Origin: an uncultured Collinsella sp.
GTDB lineage: Bacteria > Actinomycetota > Coriobacteriia > Coriobacteriales > Coriobacteriaceae
Assembly: GCA_900545745.1 (NCBI GenBank)
Contig: URAD01000007.1
Coordinates: 10,872 to 74,871 of the forward strand
Reading direction: 5' to 3'
DNA: 64,000 nt
This document shows, one piece after another, positions 43,596 to 52,184 of this stretch (within the stretch, counting starts at the first letter, position 1; each line of letters starts with the position of its first letter). The position numbers were made by a program, and so were the translations under genes. The notes beneath the pieces were generated by a model, which did no database searches, was not told the DNA's origin, and saw nothing but the letters and a program-made list of their open reading frames with translations.

Positions 43596-44251
43596 CGGAG
43601 GATCCTCACCTTCTTATCGATGTGGTTGCCAATGTGGCTCACCACAAAGGCCGTGCCCAGGTAGCCGAGCGCCGAGATAAAGAACGCGGCGACGCCGCCG
43701 AGCGAGCGCGTGTTGATATAGCTCACCACGCCGGTGAGCTCCTGCGGCTTAAGCGGCACCTGGCTGCCGAGCGCGGTGGTGAGCATGACGGCGATAAAGA
43801 GGTTGGTCATGGGCAGCACGCTCGAGCGCAGTGCCTGCGGAATCACGATCTTGGCGAGGATGCGGTTAAAGCTCATGCCGAGCGAACGTGCGGCTTCCAC
43901 CTGGCCGACCCCGACGGTGTTGATGCCGCTCATAAAGTTCTCGGAACCAAAGGCCGAGCCCAAAAGGACCGTGGCGACGATAACGCAGGTGCGGTAGGGT
44001 AGGACGACCTTGAGCGGCGGCAGTGCGTAGACGACGATGATGAGCAGCGCGATGCCGGGGATGTTACGGAAGACCTGGACATACAGGTCGCCAAAGACGC
44101 GCAGCGGCTTGAGCGGCGACACGCGCGTCACGGTGACGGCAACGGCCAGCACCATGGCGATGGCAAACGACTCAAGCGTCATGCCCCAGGTTGCTAGCAG
44201 CGCGTCGATATAGTTCTGGCCATAGAGTGACCAGAGTTCGGAGAGACTCAT
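43592..44251 (-). CDS. gluC: Amino acid ABC transporter permease (GluC-like)
   Basis: 219 residues, five membrane helices. EAA motif region ENFMSGINTVGVGQVEAARSLGMS. GGGAGGTCC lies before the ATG. It overlaps the GluD-like gene by 4 nt, and follows the binding-protein gene after a hairpin that probably lowers its expression. Confidence 0.9.
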   Translation of the reverse strand: MSLSELWSLYGQNYIDALLATWGMTLESFAIAMVLAVAVTVTRVSPLKPLRVFGDLYVQVFRNIPGIALLIIVVYALPPLKVVLPYRTCVIVATVLLGSAFGSENFMSGINTVGVGQVEAARSLGMSFNRILAKIVIPQALRSSVLPMTNLFIAVMLTTALGSQVPLKPQELTGVVSYINTRSLGGVAAFFISALGYLGTAFVVSHIGNHIDKKVRILR

Positions 44252-44275
44252 GCGGACCTCCCGCCGATAAGGAAA

Positions 44276-44301
44276 GGGGCTCCCGTGTGTACGGAAGCCC
44301 C
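44276..44301 (-). promoter_or_regulatory. Attenuator-like hairpin between binding protein and permease genes
   Basis: On the minus strand: GGGGCT, CCGT, loop, ACGG, AGCCCC (one bulged base), followed by TTTCCTTAT. A weak terminator here would give more binding protein than membrane subunits. Confidence 0.65.
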
Positions 44302-44390
44302 GACAACTCAGTGAGGAAACAGTTTAGCGCAATAAAGCGAATCGTGCGTTTCCGTATGGTTTCGCAGCGGCTGATGCCCAGCTTACGAGC

Positions 44391-45386
44391 CTAGGCGCCG
44401 ATCTCGGGCAGTTCGGGAACATTGGTGTCGCCCGTACGGTCGCCGATGCAGATCTGCCACAGCTCGGTCCAGGTACCATCGTCCTCGATCTTCTTAAGGA
44501 AGTCGTTGACAAAGGCGACGCCGTCGGAATCGAGCGGCAGGCCGATGCCATAGGGCTCCTTGCTGCCGAAGGGCTTGCCGGCGATTTTGTACTTACCGGG
44601 CTCGCGGACCAGGGCGCTCTGCTGCATGTTGTTATCGATGACGTAGGCGTCAACGCGGCCCTGCTGGAGTGCCTGGCGGGCCTCCTCGTCGGTCTTGAAC
44701 TCCTGCTGGCTGGCCTTGGGAGCGAACTCCTCCAGGATGGCGGGGCCGTTGGAGCCGGACTGGACGGCGACGTTCTTGTCGGCCAGGTCGTCGACGCTCT
44801 TGATGTCGTCGTTATCGGCAAGCACCAGGATGGCCTGCTGCGTGTAGTAATAGGGACCGGCAAAGGAGACAAGCTTCTTGCGCTCGTCAGTGATGGTGTA
44901 GGTGGCAAAGACGGCGTCGACCTGGCCGTTCTGCAAGACGGACTCGCGCGTGTCCGAGGTCACCTGGGTGATCTCGACCTTGTTCTCGCCCAGGATGTAG
45001 TTGGACAGGAGCTGCGCGATACCGGCATCGAAGCCACGGGTCTGACCGTCCTTCTCGTTGAGGAGGGAGAAGAGCGTGGAAGTCTGAACGCCACCGATCT
45101 TAAAGACGCCGGCGTCCTTGACGGCCGTGGCCCAGGTGCTGGCGGCGACGGCATCGTCATCGGCCTTGGGGCCGTTGTCGACGAGCTTGTCGAATGCCTT
45201 GGCGTCGAGCGTGGTGGAAGCCTCGGTATCCTCGGAGCTCTTGGAGGAACCGGCGGCGGAACCCTTGTCGGCCTCGGCGCTGGTGTCGGAGCAGCCGGCA
45301 AGACCAAGGCCGGCGACGGTTGCGAAGGTGGCGGCAACGAAGCCGCGGCGGTCGAGAACGACCTGCTGGGAGAGGTTCTTGCTCAT
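44391..45386 (-). CDS. gluB: Amino acid ABC transporter substrate-binding lipoprotein (GluB-like)
   Basis: 331 residues. The N-terminus has a twin-arginine motif (DRRGF, Arg13-Arg14) and lipobox LGLAGC with lipidated Cys32, so it is probably a Tat-exported lipoprotein. A Ser/Ala/Glu-rich linker (33-60) precedes the family 3 solute-binding domain (TLFSLLNEKDGQTRGFDAGIAQLL; AYVIDNNMQQSAL). Expected ligand: glutamate or a related polar amino acid. Strong promoter and GAGAAAGGTG site upstream; first gene of the operon. Confidence 0.92.
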   Translation of the reverse strand: MSKNLSQQVVLDRRGFVAATFATVAGLGLAGCSDTSAEADKGSAAGSSKSSEDTEASTTLDAKAFDKLVDNGPKADDDAVAASTWATAVKDAGVFKIGGVQTSTLFSLLNEKDGQTRGFDAGIAQLLSNYILGENKVEITQVTSDTRESVLQNGQVDAVFATYTITDERKKLVSFAGPYYYTQQAILVLADNDDIKSVDDLADKNVAVQSGSNGPAILEEFAPKASQQEFKTDEEARQALQQGRVDAYVIDNNMQQSALVREPGKYKIAGKPFGSKEPYGIGLPLDSDGVAFVNDFLKKIEDDGTWTELWQICIGDRTGDTNVPELPEIGA

Positions 45387-45429
45387 GGTAGAACACCTTT
45401 CTCAATAAAATCCCTAGCGGTTGAGTAGA

Positions 45430-45459
45430 GTTATACCCTATCGCGCTCAAATGGGTCAA
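45430..45459 (-). promoter_or_regulatory. Promoter of the glutamate-type ABC operon
   Basis: On the minus strand: TTGACC (45454-45459), an 18-bp spacer and TATAAC (45430-45435). Confidence 0.75.
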
Positions 45460-45500
45460 CACGAAATAACTCAGAAACATACTTACCTTATGGGTAATTC

Positions 45501-45535
45501 TACCTACCAAAAAGGGACAGGCACCTTTGTGGTGG
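45501..45535. repeat. Dispersed palindrome with GGGACAGG core
   Basis: TACCAAAAAGG and CCTTTGTGGTGG arms around GACAGGCA. Confidence 0.5.
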
Positions 45536-45578
45536 TTTTAAGTCATGGTCGGTGCGGCGACATGCCTTGCTGCTTTGT

Positions 45579-45711
45579 CTCGATCTGTAACATCTGCAGC
45601 CATTTTTGCCGAGTAACTGTTACAGATCGAGTTTTTCTCCTTAGGGGGATTTGAATGTCTCGATCTGTAACAGTTAGACGGGAATTCGGGCCCTAGATGT
45701 TACAGATTGAG
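45579..45711. repeat. Two tandem 14-bp-arm inverted repeats (CTCGATCTGTAACA)
   Basis: CTCGATCTGTAACA at 45579-45592 pairs with 45618-45631. The same word at 45659-45672 pairs with 45698-45711 (one mismatch). The units are exactly 80 bp apart, with unrelated loops of 25 nt each. The first is followed by TTTTTCTCC. The rest of 45387-45771 holds only the promoter, a short palindrome and the dxs terminator. Confidence 0.75.
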
Positions 45712-45725
45712 ATAATCGCGTCGCG

Positions 45726-45769
45726 AAAACAAAAACCTCCGCAGGGGGGTGCTTTCCTTGCGGAGGTTT
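45726..45769 (-). terminator. Terminator after dxs
   Basis: AAACCTCCGCA (minus strand, 45769-45759) pairs with TGCGGAGGTTT (45743-45733), followed by TTGTTTTCG. Confidence 0.85.
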
Positions 45770-45771
45770 TC

Positions 45772-47553
45772 TTACTCGTTGAGTAGTCTTGCGGCTTCGG
45801 CGGCCATGTTCTCGACCGTCATGCCGTTCTGCGCGAGCAGTTCGTTGGGGTCGTAGCGGTCGGGGAAGCCCTTGGCGATGCCGAAGGTGCGCGTGCGCAC
45901 GGGCGTGCAGGCCAGGTAGCACGCCACGTGCTCGCCCCAGCCGCCGTCCAAGATGCCGTCCTCGAGGGTGACGACAACGCGATGCTCGGCGACAAGGCTG
46001 TCGAGGAACTTGCGGTCGAGCTCGGCTGCAAAGCGAGGGTTGACGAGCGTGGCCTCGATACCGTACTCGGCGGCCAAGCGGTTTGCCACGCGCTCACCCA
46101 GCTCAAAGAAATCGCCAAGCGCGAGCACGGCAACGTCGCGGCCCTGACGCACCACGTTGTAGCGAACGGCGCTGTAGTCGGTGTCTTCGGCGGGCGCAAG
46201 GTCGGGGCGGCTTACCAGGCCGATGCCCGGTACGCGGATTGCCACGGGATGCTCGCGGTGGTCGAGCGACCAGCTCAGCATGGACAGATATTCCTCCATG
46301 CAGGCCGGCGCCAAGTAGTGCATGTTGGGAAGACCGCCCAGCATGGAAATATCAAAGAACGAAAGGTGCGTCTCGGACGTGGTGCCAAAGATTGACGCAC
46401 CAAACACCAAAATGGTTGCGGGGGCGTCGTTGAGGCACAGGTCGTGCCACAGCTCGTCGTAGGCGCGCTGCAAAAACGTGCCGTACACACCAAAGACTGG
46501 CTTGGCGCCCGAGCGCGCAAGCGCGGTGGCAAAGGTCACGGCGTGCTCCTCGGCAATGCCCACATCGACGAACTGTTTGCCGGCGGCGGCGCGAAGCTCG
46601 GGTGTAAAGCCCATGATGTAGGGTGTGGCGGCCGTGATGCCCACGACCTGCGGATCGCGCTCGATGGCGGCGCTGAGCGCCTCGCCCGTAATGTCGGCGT
46701 AGGTGCGCGGCGCAGGCTCGCTCGGATGGCCCGGGCAGAGCTTGCGCCCGGTCGCCATGTCAAACGGACCCACGTGGTGCCAGCGCTCGGGGTCGTTTTG
46801 GGCTGGCTCAAAGCCCTTGCCCTTGGCGGTGGAGACGTGCAGCACGATGGGATGATCGATATTGCGCAGTTCCTGCAGCGCGTCGACTAGGGCCAACACG
46901 TCGTTGCCGGCGTCCAAATAACGGTAGTCGAGTCCCATCGCGCGGAAAACGTTGCGCTCACAGGTGCCGTTGCTGGCGCGCAGCTCGGCCAGATTGCGAT
47001 AGAGGCCACCGTGGTTCTCGGCGATGGACTGGTCGTTATCGTTGACGATGATGATCAGGTTGCTGTCGAGTTCGGCGGCATTGTTGAAGCCCTCAAACGC
47101 CAGGCCGCCCGAAAGCGAGCCGTCGCCAATGATGGTGATGACGTTGTACGCATCGCCCGCCAGGTCACGAGCGTGCGCCAGGCCGCAGCCCAGGCTCACC
47201 GACGTGGAGGTATGGCCCATGGCGAACAGGTCGTGCTCGGACTCGTCGGGATTGGCAAAGCCAGAGGCCTCGCCAAAGCGCTTCGGATCGATATAAGTGT
47301 ACGCGCGCCCAGTCAGCGCCTTGTGGGCGTAGGTCTGGTGCGAAACGTCAAAGAGAATCTTGTCGATAGGGGAGTTAAACACGCGATGGAGCGCGACCGT
47401 AAGCTCAACGACGCCCAGGTTGGGGGCAACGTGCCCGCCGACGGCGGCGGAGCTTTCGAGGATTGCCTGACGGATCTCGCCGCAGAGCAGCGGAAGCTCG
47501 GTGCGGTCGAGAGCCTTGACGTCCTCGGGCGTTGTCGTTTGCGTAAGCAGCAT
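45772..47553 (-). CDS. dxs: 1-deoxy-D-xylulose-5-phosphate synthase
   Basis: 593 residues. Thiamine-diphosphate enzyme condensing pyruvate and glyceraldehyde-3-phosphate, first step of the MEP isoprenoid pathway. Signatures: VSHQTYAHKALTGR, GDGSLSGGLAFEGFNN (ThDP/Mg motif), catalytic Glu in VDVGIAEEHAVTFA, YGTFLQRAYDEL. Somewhat shorter than the E. coli enzyme (620), mainly in the central linker. The ribosome-binding site GGAG is weakly placed, 11 nt upstream. Monocistronic with its own terminator. Confidence 0.92.
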   Translation of the reverse strand: MLLTQTTTPEDVKALDRTELPLLCGEIRQAILESSAAVGGHVAPNLGVVELTVALHRVFNSPIDKILFDVSHQTYAHKALTGRAYTYIDPKRFGEASGFANPDESEHDLFAMGHTSTSVSLGCGLAHARDLAGDAYNVITIIGDGSLSGGLAFEGFNNAAELDSNLIIIVNDNDQSIAENHGGLYRNLAELRASNGTCERNVFRAMGLDYRYLDAGNDVLALVDALQELRNIDHPIVLHVSTAKGKGFEPAQNDPERWHHVGPFDMATGRKLCPGHPSEPAPRTYADITGEALSAAIERDPQVVGITAATPYIMGFTPELRAAAGKQFVDVGIAEEHAVTFATALARSGAKPVFGVYGTFLQRAYDELWHDLCLNDAPATILVFGASIFGTTSETHLSFFDISMLGGLPNMHYLAPACMEEYLSMLSWSLDHREHPVAIRVPGIGLVSRPDLAPAEDTDYSAVRYNVVRQGRDVAVLALGDFFELGERVANRLAAEYGIEATLVNPRFAAELDRKFLDSLVAEHRVVVTLEDGILDGGWGEHVACYLACTPVRTRTFGIAKGFPDRYDPNELLAQNGMTVENMAAEAARLLNE

Positions 47554-47781
47554 CGTTGTGGGTTACTCCATGCGAATCGAGCGCCGGCGCTCCCTCGGCC
47601 GGCACAATTGCACAAGACAGTCTCGCACATTTTGGCGTTTGATATGTGACGGCGGCGCGGTAATTCGCCAACTGGTGGGGCAAAACGTTTTGTCCGATGC
47701 CATACTGGTAGATTCGATGATGATTTTATTCAATGAGTGCAGGCCGTTGCTTGCCGCCGTGAGCCGCTGGAAGGAGGCCGC

Positions 47782-48318
47782 ATGTCCGATACCGTTCGTG
47801 CCGAGAAAATCGCGCACGAGGTCGACTATGCCGCCCGCCAGCTCGCCCAGGCGGGCCGCTTGGACCTGACGCACGAGTTTATCCAGCATGGCGATGTGAC
47901 GGTCTATGCGCATGTGACTTCGGTAGCGCGGGCGAGCCTGTCCTTTGCCGAGCGCCTGGGCCGCGTCGGTGTCTCGGTCGATCGCGCCTCGTTGCTGCGC
48001 GGAGCCTTGTTACACGATTACTTTCTCTATGACTGGCACGATCCCGATCCGAGCCATCGCCTGCACGGATTTCGGCATCCGTTTTTTGCCCTGGCGCGTG
48101 CCGAGGAAGATTTTGAGCTGACGTTGCGCGAGCGGAATATCATCGTGCGGCATATGTTTCCGCTGGTGCCCGTGCCGCCGACGTGTCGCGAGGCGTGGAT
48201 TGTTTGCCTGGCGGATAAATGGTGTGCTCTGCGTGAGACGGTCGCAGGCCGCCTGCCGCGCAAGGACGAGACGGACGATAGCGTGAGTAAAGAATCGAGC
48301 GAGAAGAGGAGAGGGTAG
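47782..48318 (+). CDS. HD-domain phosphohydrolase
   Basis: 178 residues. The metal-binding His-Asp doublet is in GALLHDYFLYDWH; upstream HEFIQHGDVTVYAHVTSVAR supplies the first histidine, and LADKWCALRET the distal Asp, as in small HD hydrolases. Substrate unknown (nucleotide-like). AAGGAGG lies 4-5 nt before the ATG. The next gene starts 4 nt after its stop, so they form an operon. The C-terminus is charged and probably disordered. Confidence 0.85.
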   Translation: MSDTVRAEKIAHEVDYAARQLAQAGRLDLTHEFIQHGDVTVYAHVTSVARASLSFAERLGRVGVSVDRASLLRGALLHDYFLYDWHDPDPSHRLHGFRHPFFALARAEEDFELTLRERNIIVRHMFPLVPVPPTCREAWIVCLADKWCALRETVAGRLPRKDETDDSVSKESSEKRRG

Positions 48319-48321
48319 ACG

Positions 48322-49341
48322 GTGGGGACCGCGATCGACATGGCATTTGACGGCGCGACGCTTGCCGCCTGCCCACTCTCGACACTGGTGCTCTCGTTTG
48401 CCTTTTACGGGTTTTGCGGTTGGGCATGGGAGTCGACAGTATGCGCCATGCTCAATCACGGACGATTTGCCAACAGTGGCTTTTTGCTGGGGCCGTGTTG
48501 TCCTATCTATGGTGTGGGCGGCATTGCCTGCTGGCTGCTGTTGCGCGGGATTCCGGATGCCTCGAGCCAGTTTGTCGCTGCAGCGCTCGTATGCAGCGTG
48601 ATTGAGTACAGCGTGGGCGTGCTGTTGGAAAAAACAACGGGCGCTCGCTTTTGGGATTACTCGCACCTGCCGTTTAACCTGCACGGACGCATCTGTCTGT
48701 ACTGGGCCTGCACGTTTGGCTTGGGTGCGTTGTGTATTTGCCGTTTAGTGGAGCCGGCATTGCTGGGGCTGCTTGGCCATCTGCCGGTGCTGATTGTGCG
48801 ACTGTCCGCCTTTATCGTCGCGGTCGCGATGATGGTCGACGCGGTGTGCTCGTTGGCGAGCTGGCGGCGTCTGTCTGATCAGCTGGAGCGCGTCCGGGCC
48901 GACCTTGCCGACCGCATCAATGAGTCGCTTGCCGATGCCTCGGACTCAATGCTCGAACGTATTCCCGATTCTACGATTGACTCGGTGGCACAGACGCACA
49001 TCCGCAGCCGTGCCGTTAACGCGTGGCTGGCGGAGCTGGGCGATGCGACGCTCGATGCCCTGCGCGAGAAGGCTTCGATGCCGACGTTTATCGCGGATGG
49101 TGCTCGCGGCCTGGCGCTTGCCGCCCGCCGCGTGGCCGATGCCGCGCCGAACATGCCACGTCCGTCGCTCAGCCGTCGCCTTGCCGGCAAGCGCATGAGT
49201 CGTCCGGTGCCAAGCGTGTCACTCAGCCGCCGCGACCTACGCTTCTTTAACGCCTTCCCGCGCCTGCGCATCAATCGCTACGAAGGTGTCATTCGAGCTA
49301 CTAATCTTCGTGACCGCGCCCACGAGCTGTTTCGGCGCTAG
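48322..49341 (+). CDS. CmpB-like membrane protein (putative ABC transporter type IV)
   Basis: 339 residues. About five N-terminal membrane helices with the PF06541-type signature: FAFYGFCGWAWESTVCAM, HGRFANSGFLLGPCCPIYGVGG, and WDYSHLPFNLHGRICLYW. The C-terminal 150 residues are helical and basic and likely cytoplasmic. Function unproven despite the family name. The start is GTG with AGAGGAGAGGG just upstream; coupled to the HD gene. Confidence 0.83.
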   Translation: MGTAIDMAFDGATLAACPLSTLVLSFAFYGFCGWAWESTVCAMLNHGRFANSGFLLGPCCPIYGVGGIACWLLLRGIPDASSQFVAAALVCSVIEYSVGVLLEKTTGARFWDYSHLPFNLHGRICLYWACTFGLGALCICRLVEPALLGLLGHLPVLIVRLSAFIVAVAMMVDAVCSLASWRRLSDQLERVRADLADRINESLADASDSMLERIPDSTIDSVAQTHIRSRAVNAWLAELGDATLDALREKASMPTFIADGARGLALAARRVADAAPNMPRPSLSRRLAGKRMSRPVPSVSLSRRDLRFFNAFPRLRINRYEGVIRATNLRDRAHELFRR

Positions 49342-49539
49342 CCGGGACGGGCGCGCCCACGGCTCCCTTGCCCGCGTATTTCCCGTTCGTTTCGCGCCCG
49401 TTGCTGCGCCGTTTCCAAGATTGCGGCACCGTTTCCATTCGACAACGCAGCGTTTAACAACGCCGTATCTGGTCTACACCAGTTGCCCCTCGGCCCCATT
49501 ATGGGCGCCGACAACGTTCATGCGACCAAGGGGGAGCGA

Positions 49540-50817
49540 ATGTACGATACGGGATCGACAACGTTTATGCTCATCTGCACCATGCTCGTGTTTTTAATGA
49601 CACCGGGTCTGGCGTTTTTCTATGGCGGCCTGTCCAGGCGCAAAAATGTCATCAACACTATGCTCATGTGCTTTGGCGCCATTGGTCTGGTTGGTGTGCT
49701 GTGGATTGTTGCCGGCTGGTCGCTGGCCTACGGCGGCGACGGTTCCAGCCCGTTTATTGGAGGCCTTGACCAGCTGCTGTGCCTGCCGGTGCTCAACCAG
49801 GTGCTGCAGGCGGCCGAGGGCAATGCCGCGGACGGTGCCGTCTACCCTCAGATTGTCAGCATTGCCTTCCAGATGGCGTTTGCCATGATCACGGCAGCTA
49901 TCGTCACGGGTAGCCTGGCCGGCCGCGTTAAGTTTGGTGCCATGACGGCCTTCCTGGGCATTTGGCTGCTCGTGGTCTATGCGCCGCTCGCCCACATGGT
50001 CTGGGGCGGCGAGGGCTCTTTTATCGGCGACATCATCGGCGCGCTCGACTTTGCCGGCGGCGACGTGGTGCACATTTCGTCCGGTCTTACGGGCCTGATT
50101 CTCTGCTTAATGCTCGGCCGTCGTCGCGGCTTTGGCATGGTGAGCTACCGTCCGCATAACGTGCCGTTTGTGGCGCTGGGCGCCGGCCTGCTTTGGTTTG
50201 GCTGGTTTGGCTTTAACGGCGGCAGCGAGTTTAAGGCCGACGCCGTGGCGGCGCTCGCCATCCTCAACACTGTGACGGCCAGCGCGGCGGGTATGGTCTC
50301 GTGGCTCGCCGTTGAGCGCGTGCACACCGGTCGACCCACGCTGGTGGGCGCTAGCACCGGTCTGGTCGCGGGCCTCGTGGTGGTCACGCCGGGCGCGGGC
50401 TTTGTCGAACCGTGGGCGGCACTGGTCATGGGCCTGATTGTCTCGCCCGTCTGCTACTTGGCTATCAGTCATCTCAAGACCAAGTTCGGCTACGACGATG
50501 CGCTCGACGCGTTCGGTTGCCACGGCATCGGCGGCATCTTGGGCGGTGTGCTCACGGGCCTGTTCTGTGTGCCGGAGCTTTCGTGGACCGGTAAGGGTGG
50601 CCTGTTCTACACGGGCGACGTGTCGCTGCTCATCTCGCAGATTTTGGGCATTGTGGTGACGGTCGCTATTGTACTGGTGCTCGACTTGGTGATCGCCGCG
50701 GTGGTCAAGGCGCTGTTCCACGGCAGCCTGCGTGTGGACGAGGCCGACGAGGCGCTGGGCATGGATGCGAGTCAACACGGCGAGAGCGCGTATCCCTCGT
50801 TCTCGGGACTTGACTAG
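49540..50817 (+). CDS. amtB: Ammonium transporter
   Basis: 425 residues, eleven membrane helices. Signature TPGLAFFYGG at the N-terminus; pore histidines in YAPLAHMVWGG and DAFGCHGIGGILGGVLTG; LWFGWFGFNGGS is also typical. Imports ammonium and is gated by P-II. The ATG at 49540 is preceded by AAGGGGGAG; in-frame codons upstream lack a site. The P-II gene follows 190 nt downstream, the classical pairing. Confidence 0.95.
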   Translation: MYDTGSTTFMLICTMLVFLMTPGLAFFYGGLSRRKNVINTMLMCFGAIGLVGVLWIVAGWSLAYGGDGSSPFIGGLDQLLCLPVLNQVLQAAEGNAADGAVYPQIVSIAFQMAFAMITAAIVTGSLAGRVKFGAMTAFLGIWLLVVYAPLAHMVWGGEGSFIGDIIGALDFAGGDVVHISSGLTGLILCLMLGRRRGFGMVSYRPHNVPFVALGAGLLWFGWFGFNGGSEFKADAVAALAILNTVTASAAGMVSWLAVERVHTGRPTLVGASTGLVAGLVVVTPGAGFVEPWAALVMGLIVSPVCYLAISHLKTKFGYDDALDAFGCHGIGGILGGVLTGLFCVPELSWTGKGGLFYTGDVSLLISQILGIVVTVAIVLVLDLVIAAVVKALFHGSLRVDEADEALGMDASQHGESAYPSFSGLD

Positions 50818-50818
50818 C

Positions 50819-50958
50819 GGCTTCCCCAGGCTCCGCACCTTGCCGTTCAATCGTCGCGCGGCTTTCCCAGGCACCCGACCTTGCCCCTCAAACCGTCGCT
50901 TGCGTACCGAAGTACGCGGCGCTCCTCTTTCGGGGCAATCTCGGGCACCTGGAAAACC
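50819..50958. repeat. Hairpin element between amtB and P-II genes
   Basis: Arms 50860-50887 and 50932-50958 pair with a few mismatches. The tip is GCGTAC-CGAA-GTACGC (50902-50917), a stable GNRA-like or CGAA tetraloop. A direct repeat of the first arm lies at 50819-50850. Confidence 0.6.
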
Positions 50959-51007
50959 CGCGTCATTGAATGGCAATTCATTTCTTTGATAAAGAGAGGA
51001 ATTTACT

Positions 51008-51346
51008 ATGAAGAAAATTACGGCGATCGTTCGTGCTGAGAAGCTTGAGGTTCTTAAAGACGCGCTGTTTGCTGCCGATGTTCGCGGTATGACTATCAAC
51101 CAGGTGCAGGGCTGCGGCTCACAGCATGGCTGGAAGGAATACGTGCGCGGCAACGAGTTGCTTGTCAACACGATCCCTAAGGTGCAGTTCACCCTTATCT
51201 GCGCCGATGAGCACGTCGATGGCATTGTCGACATCATCTGCAACGCCGCTCGCACCGGAGCCGTCGGCGATGGCAAGATCTGGGTCGAGCCGGTCGAGGA
51301 AGTCATCCGCATCCGTACCGGCGAACACGGCCCCGCCGCGGTGTAG
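51008..51346 (+). CDS. glnK: P-II nitrogen regulatory protein
   Basis: 112 residues. Trimeric sensor of 2-oxoglutarate and ATP/ADP that controls AmtB. Aligns without gaps to E. coli GlnB: VRGMTINQVQGCGSQHG, Gln39 and Lys58 are kept, and the C-terminal GKIWVEPVEEVIRIRTGE is standard. Position 51 of the T-loop is Leu, not the Tyr that is uridylylated or adenylylated, so control by covalent modification at that site is not possible. GAGAGGAA precedes the ATG. Confidence 0.95.
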   Translation: MKKITAIVRAEKLEVLKDALFAADVRGMTINQVQGCGSQHGWKEYVRGNELLVNTIPKVQFTLICADEHVDGIVDIICNAARTGAVGDGKIWVEPVEEVIRIRTGEHGPAAV

Positions 51347-51359
51347 AATCGACCGCCTG

Positions 51360-51413
51360 CCATCCGCAACGTTAAAATACTGCAATGAGGCACAAGACTT
51401 GCGTTGCGGATGG
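51360..51413. promoter_or_regulatory. 12-bp inverted repeat in the TetR leader
   Basis: CCATCCGCAACG (51360-51371) and CGTTGCGGATGG (51402-51413) pair perfectly. The second arm contains GGATGG, the only ribosome-binding-site candidate for the gene at 51421, so the hairpin may hide it; alternatively it terminates the P-II transcript. Confidence 0.55.
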
Positions 51414-51420
51414 ACAGATT

Positions 51421-52083
51421 ATGGGGCGTAATAAATATCCCGAGGAGACGGTCGCGAAGATTCTCGACGCGGCGCTGGAGCTATTCTGCGCACAGGGTTA
51501 TGAGGGGACGAGCATTCAAGATATCGTCGACCGCCTCGATGGCATGACCAAGGGTGCTGTCTATCATCACTTTAAGAGCAAAGAAGAGATTTTCAACGCC
51601 GCATTTGATCGGGCAATGGCTCCGATTGTTGAGCGCCGCCGCGCGACACTCGGTGCTGGCAATATGACGGGAGCCCAAAAGCTCAAGCGACTGTACGCGC
51701 CCGAGTCTGTCGTTCCGCAAATTGAGCTATGGGCACGCATGCATCCTGCGGCAGATCCGGTAAAAAGCTCGCGTCTACTGGCGATGCAGTACCAGGGCTC
51801 GTTCGACGAGTCGGCCGATGGCTGTCTTTTGCCAGTGATCGAGGAGGGCATCGCCGACGGCTCCATTGCGTGCAAATGCCCGCGCGAAGCGGCTGAGGCC
51901 GTATCGTTGTTGGCGAATCTTTGGCTGCTGCCGCTGTTCCGTCCGCTCGAGACCAAGGATCGAATGCTCGCTCGCGCGCAATGTTTGGCGCAGATGGCGG
52001 CCGCGGTGGGGCTCGATTTGGGTAATGAAGTGCTCCAGACAACGGCTCAGATTTGGGACGTATGGAACCGTGCTGGGTGGTAA
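51421..52083 (+). CDS. TetR-family regulator of the adjacent efflux pump
   Basis: 220 residues. N-terminal helix-turn-helix: ETVAKILDAALELFCAQGYEGTSIQDIVDRLDGMTKGAVYHHFKSKEEIF, classical TetR. The C-terminal ligand domain is variable. Expected to repress the MFS gene downstream and itself through the two palindromes at 52085-52170. The ATG at 51421 is chosen by the fit of the TetR domain. Confidence 0.88.
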   Translation: MGRNKYPEETVAKILDAALELFCAQGYEGTSIQDIVDRLDGMTKGAVYHHFKSKEEIFNAAFDRAMAPIVERRRATLGAGNMTGAQKLKRLYAPESVVPQIELWARMHPAADPVKSSRLLAMQYQGSFDESADGCLLPVIEEGIADGSIACKCPREAAEAVSLLANLWLLPLFRPLETKDRMLARAQCLAQMAAAVGLDLGNEVLQTTAQIWDVWNRAGW

Positions 52084-52084
52084 T

Positions 52085-52105
52085 ATAGATACTGACGGTA
52101 TGTAA
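52085..52105. promoter_or_regulatory. TetR operator, site 1
   Basis: ATAGATACTGACGGTATGTA is a variant of site 2, starting just after the tetR stop codon. Confidence 0.5.
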
Positions 52106-52116
52106 TTGATTTGTGA

Positions 52117-52138
52117 GGGTAGCCACGGCTGCCCTTTT
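52117..52138 (+). terminator. Terminator after tetR
   Basis: GGGTAGCC, AC, GGCTGCCC, then TTTT. Confidence 0.65.
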
Positions 52139-52149
52139 CAAGTCATTAA

Positions 52150-52170
52150 ATACATACTAACAGTATGTAT
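52150..52170. promoter_or_regulatory. TetR operator, site 2
   Basis: ATACATACT-AAC-AGTATGTAT, a perfect 9-bp inverted repeat with a 3-bp centre, ending 14 nt before the MFS start codon. Confidence 0.75.
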
Positions 52171-52184
52171 TTGGGGGCAGGCTT

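Noticed and set aside
41697..43664. 655-codon plus-strand frame across the ABC importer genes
   Set aside because: Runs opposite three clearly conserved genes and reads as antisense, including the complement of Walker motifs.
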